From Candidatus Caccousia avicola (GTDB taxonomy: Bacteria > Bacillota > Clostridia > Oscillospirales > Acutalibacteraceae): a stretch of DNA of 51,028 bases. The notes below the pieces were generated by a model, which saw only the letters and a list, made by a program, of their open reading frames with translations, was not told where the DNA came from and did not search any database. The translations under genes were made by a program, and so were the position numbers. Of this stretch, positions 8,065 through 15,105 are shown one piece after another; the first letter of the stretch is position 1, and every line of letters starts with the position of its first letter. The stretch covers positions 1 to 51,028 of the forward strand of contig DVGZ01000109.1 in NCBI GenBank assembly GCA_018712435.1, given 5' to 3'.

Positions 8065-8607
8065 GTGCTGAGAGGCCTGTCCGGTGTTCAGATTTTGGTG
8101 TGGAATATGGTGATCGTCGCGATTTGGCATGTGACGGTGTTTATTGCGTGTGTGAAGCTTCCTGTCAGCTACTTTGACGAGACAAAGCCAAGGTTCCGCG
8201 CCCGCGATTGGGAGCGCGGCGGCCGGTGGTATAAGGACACGCTGCGCATCAACGCCTGGAAGGATCACATTCCGCAGTATGCGGCGCGAAACGGCTTTTC
8301 CAAGGAGCATCTGGAGCGTCCGGATGACTTGACCATTGATTATATCAATGAATTTATCATGGAAACCTGCCGCGGAGAGTGGATGCATCTCTCCGGCGCG
8401 CTGTGCGCCGTGCTGCTGCTGGTGATCAATCCCATCGGGTTTGGGCTGCTGTTTGCTTTTCTGGATCTGCTCGGCAACCTCCCGTTTGCCGCCATCCAGC
8501 GGTACAACCGTTTCCGCCTGCAAACGCTCCGCAAGCGCCGCCTGCGCACACAGAAAGGGACGGTCGGTTCCGCTGCCGTTACAGCTTCCGCGTCGCCGTG
8601 TGCGTAA
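8065..8607 (+). CDS. CrtO-like (glycosyl-diaponeurosporenoate acyltransferase family) membrane protein
   Basis: A 180-residue membrane protein with an N-terminal helix (about 5-28), the family motif block 'RFRARDWERGGRWYKDTLRINAWKDHIPQ' spread over about 42-71, and a C-terminal hairpin of two helices (about 115-145) followed by a basic tail. The block F-x-x-R-x-W-E-x-x-G-x-x-Y, L-x-I-x-x-W-K-D-x-x-P is characteristic of the CrtO acyltransferase family, best known from staphyloxanthin synthesis. No carotenoid genes are nearby, so it probably acts on another glycolipid or isoprenoid; this is inference. GTG 8065 is chosen over the upstream TTG because AAAGGGGG lies 9 bases before it. Lone gene with its own promoter and terminator. 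Confidence 0.75.
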   Translation: MLRGLSGVQILVWNMVIVAIWHVTVFIACVKLPVSYFDETKPRFRARDWERGGRWYKDTLRINAWKDHIPQYAARNGFSKEHLERPDDLTIDYINEFIMETCRGEWMHLSGALCAVLLLVINPIGFGLLFAFLDLLGNLPFAAIQRYNRFRLQTLRKRRLRTQKGTVGSAAVTASASPCA

Positions 8608-8628
8608 AACGTCGAAACCATGAAATCC

Positions 8629-8673
8629 AACGCCCGTTCTCAGGCATCCGCTGTCTGGGAGCGGGCGTTTTTT
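8629..8673 (+). terminator. Rho-independent terminator
   Basis: Stem AACGCCCGTTCTCAGGC / CTGGGAGCGGGCGTT followed by TTTTT, 22 bases after the CrtO-like gene. A second inverted repeat (CTCCCGCC ... GGCGGGAG, about 8715-8747) follows, but without a clear T run. Confidence 0.8.
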
Positions 8674-8794
8674 GCGCCCGGTGTGTTCCGGAGCATCCTG
8701 CCCAAAAACTTTCCTCCCGCCGTTCTGTTTTTTTCGCGGGCGGGAGATTTGTCTTTTATATTCGTTAAAAGAATTTTAAACGGGTGTGCTCCGG

Positions 8795-8800
8795 TATACT
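8795..8800 (+). promoter_or_regulatory. Possible -10 box of the Cof phosphatase gene
   Basis: TATACT at 8795-8800 is a good -10 match about 100 bases before the gene, but the -35 region (AATTTT-like) is weak. Offered only as the best candidate in the 8674-8900 gap. Confidence 0.3.
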
Positions 8801-8900
8801 GAATCCAGAATCCATCGGGCTTGCGGGATGGTTGAAACGGGCCCGAAAAGGCCATGGAGCGCCGGACCTTTCGGATCAGGCAGGAATAGGAGGAAACCGC

Positions 8901-9746
8901 ATGAAGATACGATTGATTGCAACGGATTTGGACGGCACGCTGCTGGCGGACGATCACCGCACCGTGCCGGAACGCTCCAGGGAGGCTTTGCGCCTGGCGT
9001 CGGAGCATGGCGTTCTGACGGCGATTGCCAGCGGGCGCACGACAGGGATCCTTCTGCCGGTGTTCCGGCAGGTGCCGCAGGTGCGCTACGCGGTGATTTC
9101 CAACGGAGCCGCCGCCGTGGATCTGCAAACGGGGGAGCGGCTCTTTTCCCGGCCGTTTCCGGAGCAGAAGCTGAATCGGATCCTCGACATCCTCCAGGAA
9201 TTTCCCCACGCGATGCTGGAAATTTACGCGGACGGGGAAGCCTGGGTGCCGGAAAAGGATCGCCCGGTTTTGGAAGCGCGCGCCAAGGAGAATCCCTTCT
9301 GGCTGGACTTTGCTCCCGCCACGCATCTCGCCGTGGATTTGAAGGAAGCGCTCAAGGGGCGCGAGGTGGAAAAGATCACGGTGGGCAACATGCGCCCGGG
9401 GGACAAGGAGCAGCTTTTGAAGGCGGTGGACGCGGCTTCCTCGCTGGCGGTGTCCTCCTCGATCGACAGCTATATGGAACTGAACGAAAAGGGCGTAAAC
9501 AAAGGAGAAGGCCTGTCTCACCTGTGCGAGCGTCTGGGGATTTCCGCGTCCGAGGTTATGGCTCTGGGCGACGGGGACAACGATTTTGAGCTGATGGACT
9601 GGGCGGGCGTTTCCGTGGCAATGTGCAACGGACTCCCGCAGACCAAGGCGCGCGCCCGCTATGAATCGAGTCTGTCGAACGAGGAGGGCGGCGCGGGAGA
9701 AGCCATCGAACGGTTTGTGCTGCGGCCCGCCGGAATTGTAAAATAA
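8901..9746 (+). CDS. HAD-superfamily Cof-type sugar-phosphate phosphatase
   Basis: A 281-residue haloacid-dehalogenase phosphatase of the Cof/YidA (type IIB) group, which dephosphorylates sugar phosphates, flavin or pyridoxal phosphates in the cytoplasm. HAD motif I is 'ATDLDGTLL' (nucleophile and acid Asp, residues 7-15), motif II 'TAIASGR' (Ser/Thr), motif III the Lys around 'NKGEGLSHLCERLG', and motif IV 'VMALGDGDNDFELMDWAG' with the Mg-binding Asp pair. The C2 cap lies between motifs II and III. ATG 8901 is set by a perfect ATAGGAGG site and the fold start; upstream in-frame codons are leader. The exact substrate cannot be told from sequence. Confidence 0.93.
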   Translation: MKIRLIATDLDGTLLADDHRTVPERSREALRLASEHGVLTAIASGRTTGILLPVFRQVPQVRYAVISNGAAAVDLQTGERLFSRPFPEQKLNRILDILQEFPHAMLEIYADGEAWVPEKDRPVLEARAKENPFWLDFAPATHLAVDLKEALKGREVEKITVGNMRPGDKEQLLKAVDAASSLAVSSSIDSYMELNEKGVNKGEGLSHLCERLGISASEVMALGDGDNDFELMDWAGVSVAMCNGLPQTKARARYESSLSNEEGGAGEAIERFVLRPAGIVK

Positions 9747-9767
9747 CTGTGTGCGGGGCAAATACCC

Positions 9768-9796
9768 TTGACAAACGGGCGGGGGAACGCCATACT
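9768..9796 (+). promoter_or_regulatory. Promoter of the yccF-WYL operon
   Basis: TTGACA (9768-9773), 17-base spacer, CATACT (9791-9796), about 30 bases before the YccF start codon. Confidence 0.65.
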
Positions 9797-9826
9797 GAGA
9801 AAAAAGATCAGGCGGGAGGGCGTTGC

Positions 9827-10186
9827 ATGGGCTGTTTTGGAAACGCGATCTGGTTTCTCTGCGGAGGATTCTGGCAGGGGCTTTGCTGGGGATTGGCGGG
9901 CGTGCTGTGGTGCATTACCATCATCGGGATTCCGGTGGGGATGCAGTGCTTCAAGATCGCCGGGCTTTCCTTCTTCCCATTTGGGAAAGAGGTGCGCTAC
10001 GGCGGCGGAATGGGATCGTTTCTGCTCAACCTGATCTGGCTGCTGGTCAGTGGGATTCCGCTGGCGATTGTCGCGGCGCTGAACGGGATTCTGTTCTGCG
10101 CCACCATCATCGGGATTCCGTTTGGCCTGCAATGCTTCAAGCTGGCAAAGCTTGCGCTCATGCCGTTTGGCGCGGAGGTGGAATGA
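9827..10186 (+). CDS. YccF domain-containing inner-membrane protein
   Basis: A 119-residue membrane protein built from two copies of the YccF motif. 'TIIGIPVGMQCFKIAGLSF' with 'PFGKEV' (about 31-57) is repeated as 'TIIGIPFGLQCFKLAKLAL' with 'PFGAEV' (about 91-118), each after hydrophobic helices. YccF proteins are conserved, small, polytopic and of unknown function. The start is ATG 9827 behind GGGAGGG; upstream in-frame codons contain the promoter. It is followed after one base by a 27-codon ORF and then a WYL regulator, so the three are likely cotranscribed. Confidence 0.88.
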   Translation: MGCFGNAIWFLCGGFWQGLCWGLAGVLWCITIIGIPVGMQCFKIAGLSFFPFGKEVRYGGGMGSFLLNLIWLLVSGIPLAIVAALNGILFCATIIGIPFGLQCFKLAKLALMPFGAEVE

Positions 10187-10187
10187 C

Positions 10188-10271
10188 ATGGAAAAAACAT
10201 GGATGAAGGCTCTGGTGCACCGGGAGGACGGATGCTTGAAATGGGCCGTCACGCCGTGGGAGGAGGACTGA
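10188..10271 (+). CDS. Candidate 27-residue small protein
   Basis: ATG at 10188 follows the yccF stop by one base and is preceded by GGAGGTG at 10175-10181 (6-base spacing), a strong ribosome-binding site. The product begins MEKTWMKALVH and ends VTPWEED, with two Trp-containing segments and no membrane helix. The end of this ORF carries the AGGAGG that serves the next gene. It could be a real small protein or simply couple translation of yccF to the WYL regulator. No homologue is recognised. Confidence 0.45.
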   Translation: MEKTWMKALVHREDGCLKWAVTPWEED

Positions 10272-10274
10272 GCC

Positions 10275-11279
10275 GTGCCGCGCGGGAAAAATCAGAAGCT
10301 CAAGCTGCTTGTCCTGCTGCGTTTTCTGCGCAGGGAAAGCGACGAGCAGCATCCCGTCACGATGCAGCAGCTTCTCACGGAGCTGGAACGCGCCGGAATC
10401 AGCGCCGAGCGCAAAAGCGTGTATGACGATTTGGAGACGCTGCGCGATTTCGGCTATGACATTGTGAAGGTCGGCACGCCCGTGCGCGGGTATTTTCTGG
10501 GCGAGCGGGAGTTCGAGCTGGCGGAGCTCAAGCTTCTGGTGGACGCGGTGCAGTCGTCCCGCTTTCTGACCGGCGGGAAATCGCGGACGCTGATCGGAAA
10601 GATGGAGTCCATGACAAGCCGCTGGCAGGCGGGAGCGCTCCGCCGCCAGGTGCACGTCGCGGATCGCGTCAAGACGATGAACGAGAGCGTGTATTATAAC
10701 ATCGACACTATCCACGCGGCGATCTCAGAGGAAAAATGCGTTTCCTTTCTCTACTTTGAGTGGGTGGTGGCCTTTGACAAGCAGGAAGCGTGCCGCAAGC
10801 AGTACCGCCATGGCGGGGAACGCTACTGTGTCAGCCCGTGGGCGCTGATGTGGGATAACCAGAATTATTATCTGGTGGCCTACGACGCGAAAGCGAAAAA
10901 GATCAAGCATTACCGTGTGGATAAAATGGAGCGGCTGGAGGTGGAGAACCGCCCGCGCGCCGGGCAGGAATCGTTTGCGGGCGTGGATCTGGCGCGCTAT
11001 ACGCAGTCCGTGTTCGGCATGTATGGCGGCGAGGTGCGCTATGTGGAGCTTCGCTTTGTCAATTCGCTGATCGGCGCTGTCGTCGATCGGTTCGGGAAAT
11101 CGCTCACGGTATCCCGGGACGGGGAGGACCATTTCCGTGTGACGGTTCCGGCGGCTGTCAGCCCGCAGTTTTTCGGCTGGCTGGCCGGGTTTGGGGAAAA
11201 GGCGCAGCTTTTGTCCCCGCAGGATACCGCGCAGGAATACAAAAACTGGCTTTCCGCCGCGCTGGACGCGATGCCATAA
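10275..11279 (+). CDS. WYL-domain transcriptional regulator
   Basis: A 334-residue DNA-binding protein. Residues about 5-75 form a winged helix-turn-helix of the DeoR/HTH_11 type ('KLLVLLRFLRRES', 'ISAERKSVYDDLETLRDFGYDI'). The WYL core is at about 180-215 ('YCVSPWALMWDNQNYYLVAYD', where the family W-Y-L is Y-Y-L), followed by the KxYRVDKM strand and a C-terminal WCX-like extension to the end. WYL domains bind ligands, often nucleic acids or nucleotides, and control DNA-damage or defence genes as well as metabolism. GTG 10275 is chosen because AGGAGG at 10261-10266 is well placed. No defence genes lie beside it. The regulated gene may be yccF. Confidence 0.9.
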   Translation: MPRGKNQKLKLLVLLRFLRRESDEQHPVTMQQLLTELERAGISAERKSVYDDLETLRDFGYDIVKVGTPVRGYFLGEREFELAELKLLVDAVQSSRFLTGGKSRTLIGKMESMTSRWQAGALRRQVHVADRVKTMNESVYYNIDTIHAAISEEKCVSFLYFEWVVAFDKQEACRKQYRHGGERYCVSPWALMWDNQNYYLVAYDAKAKKIKHYRVDKMERLEVENRPRAGQESFAGVDLARYTQSVFGMYGGEVRYVELRFVNSLIGAVVDRFGKSLTVSRDGEDHFRVTVPAAVSPQFFGWLAGFGEKAQLLSPQDTAQEYKNWLSAALDAMP

Positions 11280-11282
11280 AGA

Positions 11283-11322
11283 AACAGGGAGGACGCCGTC
11301 AGGCATCCTCCCTGCTGTTTTT
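11283..11322. terminator. Bidirectional terminator
   Basis: Stem ACAGGGAGGACGCC / GGCATCCTCCCTG-TGT followed by T6. It separates the rightward WYL gene from the leftward small-protein gene whose stop touches its right edge. Confidence 0.75.
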
Positions 11323-11513
11323 TATGGACGGCCGCGCCGTTTGGGTGTGCTGCTTCCCTGTTGAACAAATTCGGGGAAAAAGGAGTCGGGATTTTCCTTG
11401 AACCGTTCCACCAGCGTTTTTTCCTGCTGAGGCTCGGCGGGCGCCGCGCCCCGCAGCCAGCCGGGGACGGGATTTTCTTTCGGGTCCGTGCAGTGGTAGA
11501 CCTTCATTTCCAC
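11322..11513 (-). CDS. Small hypothetical protein (63 aa)
   Basis: A 63-residue soluble protein with the N-terminal 'KVYHCTDPKENPVPGW' segment, a charged middle ('EKTLVERFKENPDSFFPEF') and a basic tail ending KRRGRP. GTG 11513 is preceded by GGAGGTGA, an almost perfect anti-16S match at 7-base spacing, so translation is likely. It is the last gene of the leftward DUF308-GNAT-Nif11-like cluster. I do not recognise the family; the tail could contact nucleic acid, which is speculation. Confidence 0.6.
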   Translation of the reverse strand: MEMKVYHCTDPKENPVPGWLRGAAPAEPQQEKTLVERFKENPDSFFPEFVQQGSSTPKRRGRP

Positions 11514-11537
11514 GGCGGTATCACCTCCGTTCCCATA

Positions 11538-11837
11538 TTATTCGGAGAGGGGGGCCGCCTGTTCCAGCTCCGCGAGGAAAAATTCCAGCGTGTCGCTGAA
11601 GGAGTCATAGGGGCGGGGGTTGCCGCCGTTGGTGCTCTTGCACTGGTTGTCGCTGTATTCCTGCCCGGCAGCGAACAGATCCCCGAGATAGATTTCATAG
11701 CCCAGAGACTGGGCCAGGGAGCAGAACGCGTCCATCGGGTCGGACGCGGCGCGCGTATCGAGCAGACGGCGGCGAAGGCTTTCGTCACGCCGGGCGGCTT
11801 CGAGAAGGCGATCAAGCTCGCGGAAAAGGGAATTCAT
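11538..11837 (-). CDS. Small protein with a Nif11-like helical N-terminus
   Basis: A 99-residue acidic protein. Residues 1-55 fit the Nif11 pattern seen in leader peptides and related small proteins: an amphipathic 'LFRELDRLLEAARRDESLRRRLL' helix spread over 4-26, then 'DPMDAFCSLAQSLGYEI' with the (A/V)xxxGY/F turn. A following 'KSTNGGNP' carries a Gly-Gly, but it lies in the middle of the protein rather than at a leader-core boundary. No RiPP modification enzyme or peptidase-containing ABC transporter is nearby, so a precursor role is doubtful. ATG 11837 overlaps the GNAT stop by 4 bases and has AGGAGG upstream, so it is coupled to that gene. Confidence 0.6.
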   Translation of the reverse strand: MNSLFRELDRLLEAARRDESLRRRLLDTRAASDPMDAFCSLAQSLGYEIYLGDLFAAGQEYSDNQCKSTNGGNPRPYDSFSDTLEFFLAELEQAAPLSE

Positions 11838-12367
11838 CGGGATTCCTCCTTTGCGGTCAGAATTTTGTGATAAGCCAGGCGCTCCGGATCGATTTCCGGT
11901 GTGTTTTGCAGAATGATCACTCCGCACAGGGAAAAGCCGCACCGGCGGAGAAGGGCCTGCATGGGGAGGTTTCCCCGGTGTGTGTCGACCCGCAGGTTGC
12001 GCACGCCGCGCCGCAGGCAGAACGTTTCCGCTTTTTGCAGCAGAAGCGTGCCGCAGCCCTTGCGCAGAGCGTCCTGCGCGGTGAAAACACGATGAATCGC
12101 GGCGTATGGTTCGTTGTTCGGCCATGCGCCGTCAATCTCCCGGTAGCTTTCGTCCTCCCCGAAGCAGATGGAGGCGGACGCGAGAAGCTCTCCCTGCTCC
12201 GCAAGAACGAAGGAGCATCCCGCCGCTATGTCGGCGGCGAGCATCTCACCGTTGGGGATGCCGGACTGCCACTGGGTCAGGCCGAGCAGGCGAAGCCGTT
12301 CCTTCGCGTTTTCAAGCATTTCGCACAGGCGGGGCAGCTCGTCCGCGCGTGCCGGACGGAATTCCAT
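11834..12367 (-). CDS. GNAT-family N-acetyltransferase
   Basis: A 177-residue acetyl-CoA-dependent acyltransferase. After the N-terminal 'EFRPARADELPRLCEML', the core shows the beta-4 strand 'ELLASASICFG', a following 'AAIHRVFTAQDALRKGCGTLLLQKAE' that corresponds to motif A (the R/Q-x-x-G-x-G/A pyrophosphate loop appears as RKGCGT), then 'NLRVDTHRGNLPMQALLRRCGF' (motif B, N-x-x-x-x-x-x-Y/F). This arrangement is close to RimI-like and amino-acid or small-molecule acetyltransferases. The start at ATG 12367 has AGGAGG nine bases before. It overlaps the Nif11-like gene, which suggests a shared role. Confidence 0.9.
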   Translation of the reverse strand: MEFRPARADELPRLCEMLENAKERLRLLGLTQWQSGIPNGEMLAADIAAGCSFVLAEQGELLASASICFGEDESYREIDGAWPNNEPYAAIHRVFTAQDALRKGCGTLLLQKAETFCLRRGVRNLRVDTHRGNLPMQALLRRCGFSLCGVIILQNTPEIDPERLAYHKILTAKEESR

Positions 12368-12392
12368 GGAATATGCCTCCTGTCCGGGACCG

Positions 12393-12947
12393 TCACATGC
12401 GGTCGCTGTAGTGATCCTGAAGCTTGCGGTCGAAGATGGGAAGCGCCGCAAGGTTTTCCACGCCCTCCACAATGATCGAAACGCCGATGAAGCGGGTGAG
12501 GATCATGGCGCTGCCAAAGGGCTGGCAGAGCAGGATAATGCCCAGCACCAGCGAAACGCCGCCCATGATCAGAGGGACATACCACAGCGGCATTCCGATC
12601 CGCCGCAGATCCGCCGCGGTCTGAAGCTTTTCCGCGCAGCCCGCCACCAGCAGCAGGCCGAACACAAAGGGAAGGAAGGAGACAACCGTATCCGGCCGCA
12701 GGATCAGAAAGAGTCCGCCCGCAGCCAGGACCAGTCCAAAGCAGAAATCCTTGCGGATCATACCGTCAAACTGGTCGCGCAGGAAGTAGCGGATGATCCG
12801 CAGAATACCGGAGACGGTGAGCACGCCGCCGAAGGCATAGCAGATGATGCGCGAGGAGAGTTCCGGCCAGCCGAGCAGGATTACGCCGAGCGCGACATAG
12901 AACAGGGAGATCAGGGTCAGATCCGACACAATACGGTTTTTCTTCAC
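12393..12947 (-). CDS. DUF308/HdeD-family membrane protein
   Basis: A 184-residue polytopic protein with about six hydrophobic segments arranged as repeated helix pairs: 'LISLFYVALGVILLG', 'YAFGGVLTVSGILRII', 'FGLVLAAGGLFLIL', 'FLPFVFGLLLVAGC', 'VPLIMGGVSLVLGIILL' and 'FIGVSIIVEGVENL'. This is typical of HdeD/DUF308 proteins, implicated in acid resistance in enterobacteria but of unknown role in Firmicutes. The frame is open to TTG 13004, but GTG 12947 with AGGAAGTG just upstream is the better start. It leads the leftward four-gene cluster; no convincing promoter is visible in the shared gap with the MATE gene. Confidence 0.82.
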   Translation of the reverse strand: MKKNRIVSDLTLISLFYVALGVILLGWPELSSRIICYAFGGVLTVSGILRIIRYFLRDQFDGMIRKDFCFGLVLAAGGLFLILRPDTVVSFLPFVFGLLLVAGCAEKLQTAADLRRIGMPLWYVPLIMGGVSLVLGIILLCQPFGSAMILTRFIGVSIIVEGVENLAALPIFDRKLQDHYSDRM

Positions 12948-13072
12948 AAAAACACTTCCTATCACTTTGATGGCCCATGCGGGCGGTTTCCTTTTCTGAA
13001 TCAAATGGTATCACGTTTTATATAAAAAGGAAAGCGTGAATTTCAGGAACGGCCCGGAAAGCTTGTGGAAAC

Positions 13073-13101
13073 TTGACAATTCTTTTGGAAAAGCGTAAGG
13101 T
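13073..13101 (+). promoter_or_regulatory. Possible promoter of the MATE gene
   Basis: A consensus TTGACA (13073-13078) is followed at 17 bases by a poor -10 (TAAGGT); a better TAAAAT lies too far (23 bases). The perfect -35 in the right place makes a promoter likely, but its -10 is uncertain. Confidence 0.4.
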
Positions 13102-13162
13102 TAAAATAATAGTTTTTCCATTGCCGCACGGCGGCTTTTGGGAGGAGTGGGAGGATGGCTCG

Positions 13163-14500
13163 ATGATGTTTTCAAACCGTGCGCTCAAGCGTCTGATCTG
13201 GCCGCTTGTAGTGGAACAGCTGCTCGCTGTGACCATCGGCATGGCGGATACCGTGATGGTGGCAAGCTGCGGGGAAGCGGCGGTATCCGGTGTTTCTTTG
13301 GTGGATTCCATCAATATCCTGTTGATCAATATTTTCTCGGCGCTTGCCACGGGCGGCGCGATTGTCGTCTCGCAATATCTGGGGCGTGAGGATCAGGAGA
13401 ATACGAATCTCGCGGCGAAGCAGCTTCTTCTCTCCGTGGGCTTTTTGTCCACGCTGCTGGCTGTGCTGGCGCTGGTGGGCAATCAAACCCTGCTGGATCT
13501 TCTTTTCGGCAGCGCGGAAGCGGACGTGATGCAGAACAGCTATACCTATTTTTTCTGGTCCGTGATTTCTTATCCCTTTTTGGGAATTTATAACGGCGGC
13601 GCGGCGCTTTTCCGTGCGATGGGAAATTCCAAGGTATCCATGCGCACCTCGATCATCATGAATGTGCTCAATGTCTGCGGCAACGCGCTGCTGATTTATG
13701 TCTTTCAGCTCGGCGTGGCGGGCGCGGCGATTTCCACGCTGGTTTCCCGTGCGCTGGGAGCCTTCATCATGGTCTGGCTGCTTCATTCCAAGCCGCACCA
13801 GAACGATAAAATCCATCTGGAAACACTGAATATTTTCCGGCCCAACTGGTCCATGATCCGCAAGATTCTTAACATCGGCATTCCGAACGGTCTGGAAAAC
13901 GGGATGTTCCAGATTGGAAAAATCCTGGTGCAGGGGCTGATTGCCACCTTCGGCACCGCGGCGATTGCGGCCAACGCGGCGGCGAACTCTGTGGCTTCTC
14001 TGCCGCAGATCCCATCGACAGCCGTCGGCCTGGCCATGGTCACGGTGGTGGGCCAGTGCGTGGGCGCAGGAGAGTATGAGCAGGCGAAAAAATATACCCG
14101 CCGCCTGACCATGCTTTCCTATCTGTGCATCACGGTGCTGTCCCTGCTGGAAATGGCCGGGGCGCAGCTGCTGACCGGCTTGTTTATCCTGTCTCCTGAA
14201 GCGACGCAGATGGCGGTGGAGGTCATTCTCTGGAACGGCGTGTTCACCATCCTGATCTGGCCCGCAAGCTTTACGCTCCCGAACGGCCTGCGCGCGGCGG
14301 GCGACGTGCGCTTTACCATGGGGATCTCGGTGCTCTCGATGTGGATTTTCCGTATTGGCTTCAGCTATCTGCTGGCGCAGGCGTTCCACATGGGTCTGAT
14401 GGGCGTGTGGTTTGCCATGTTTATCGACTGGTTTGTGCGGGCGGGTCTCTTTATCTGGCGCTTTGCGAGCAACCGCTGGCGCGGAAAGGCCATCCGCTGA
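13163..14500 (+). CDS. MATE-family multidrug/metabolite efflux transporter
   Basis: A 445-residue, twelve-helix antiporter of the NorM/DinF superfamily that exports cationic drugs or metabolites using Na+ or H+ gradients. Recognisable features: 'LIWPLVVEQLLAVTIGMADTVMV' in TM1, 'GEAAVSGVSLVDSI' in TM2, 'GGAIVVSQYLGR' before TM3, 'GIYNGGAALFRAMGNSK' (a MATE signature with R-A-x-G), and the second-half copy 'GIPNGLENGMFQIGKIL' and 'LPNGLRAAGDVRFTM'. Length is normal for the family. Start ATG 13163 or 13166, behind GGGAGG. Monogenic, closed by a terminator. Confidence 0.94.
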   Translation: MMFSNRALKRLIWPLVVEQLLAVTIGMADTVMVASCGEAAVSGVSLVDSINILLINIFSALATGGAIVVSQYLGREDQENTNLAAKQLLLSVGFLSTLLAVLALVGNQTLLDLLFGSAEADVMQNSYTYFFWSVISYPFLGIYNGGAALFRAMGNSKVSMRTSIIMNVLNVCGNALLIYVFQLGVAGAAISTLVSRALGAFIMVWLLHSKPHQNDKIHLETLNIFRPNWSMIRKILNIGIPNGLENGMFQIGKILVQGLIATFGTAAIAANAAANSVASLPQIPSTAVGLAMVTVVGQCVGAGEYEQAKKYTRRLTMLSYLCITVLSLLEMAGAQLLTGLFILSPEATQMAVEVILWNGVFTILIWPASFTLPNGLRAAGDVRFTMGISVLSMWIFRIGFSYLLAQAFHMGLMGVWFAMFIDWFVRAGLFIWRFASNRWRGKAIR

Positions 14501-14514
14501 AAAAAGAATATTCC

Positions 14515-14558
14515 AACGGCGTTTCCCCATGTGCGAAAAGGGGAAGCGCCGTTTTTTT
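14515..14558 (+). terminator. Rho-independent terminator
   Basis: Stem AACGGCGTTTCCCC / GGGGAAGCGCCGTT with a ~10-nt loop and a run of seven T, 14 bases after the MATE gene. Confidence 0.88.
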
Positions 14559-14567
14559 GAAGAAGAA

Positions 14568-14594
14568 TGTAACCCTTGGGCAGGATTGCCCGTG
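14568..14594 (+). promoter_or_regulatory. Candidate ECF-sigma promoter (autoregulation)
   Basis: TGTAAC (14568-14573), 17 bases, CGTG (14591-14594), then TTAGGAT, located 31 bases before the sigma-factor start. The TG-AAC / CGTN layout is typical of ECF promoters (for example SigW TGAAAC-N16-CGTA, SigM TGCAAC-N17-CGTC), and no sigma-A boxes are visible. It suggests that this sigma factor transcribes its own operon. Confidence 0.5.
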
Positions 14595-14625
14595 TTAGGA
14601 TCAGAAAGGGAGGAGGGAGCACCGG

Positions 14626-15105
14626 GTGGAAGAGGAGAAGGAGCTTGCGGAGCGATACGACCGGTATGGAGCCATGCTGTACCGCCTGTGCTTCGTCATG
14701 CTTTGCAGCCGGCAGGATGCGGAGGACGCCGTACAGGAGACGTTTTTTGCCTATCTTCGCCACCGTCCGGAATTCACGGACGCGGAGCATGAAAAGGCGT
14801 GGTTTTTGCGGGTGGCGACCAATAAATGCCACGATTTAAGACGGACCCCGTTTTGGAAAAGGCGGGCGGACTGGAGCGGCGTGGACCTGACGGAGGAAAC
14901 GCCGGAGGAGCTTGGCGTGCTCGAGGAGCTGATGCGGCTTCCCGGAAAGTACCGGGAAGTGATTCATCTGCACTATATTGAAGGTTATCGGATTGCAGAG
15001 ATTGCGGAGATGCTTGGACGAAAGGAAAGCACGGTGAAGGTGCAGCTTCACCGGGGACGTGAGCTTCTGCGATTGAATCTGGAGGAAAGGGGGATTCAGC
15101 CATGA
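14626..15105 (+). CDS. RNA polymerase sigma factor, ECF (sigma-70 group 4)
   Basis: A 159-residue extracytoplasmic-function sigma factor. Region 2 spans about 10-75: 'YGAMLYRLCFVMLCSRQDAEDAVQETFFAYL' includes the core-binding D-A-E-D-x-V-Q-E-x-F motif, then 'EKAWFLRVATNKCHDLRR' (region 2.4). Region 4 spans about 95-150: 'LMRLPGKYREVIHLHYIEGYRIAEIAEMLGRKESTVKVQLHRGRELLR', the -35-binding HTH. GTG 14626 follows GGGAGGAGGGAG. It overlaps the next gene by ATGA, the normal coupling of an ECF factor with its anti-sigma, and a TGTAAC-N17-CGTG site lies just upstream. Confidence 0.94.
   Translation: MEEEKELAERYDRYGAMLYRLCFVMLCSRQDAEDAVQETFFAYLRHRPEFTDAEHEKAWFLRVATNKCHDLRRTPFWKRRADWSGVDLTEETPEELGVLEELMRLPGKYREVIHLHYIEGYRIAEIAEMLGRKESTVKVQLHRGRELLRLNLEERGIQP

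Noticed and set aside
11538-11837. RiPP precursor with a Nif11 leader
   Set aside because: No modification enzyme, protease-exporter or short core after the Gly-Gly; kept only as a Nif11-like small protein.
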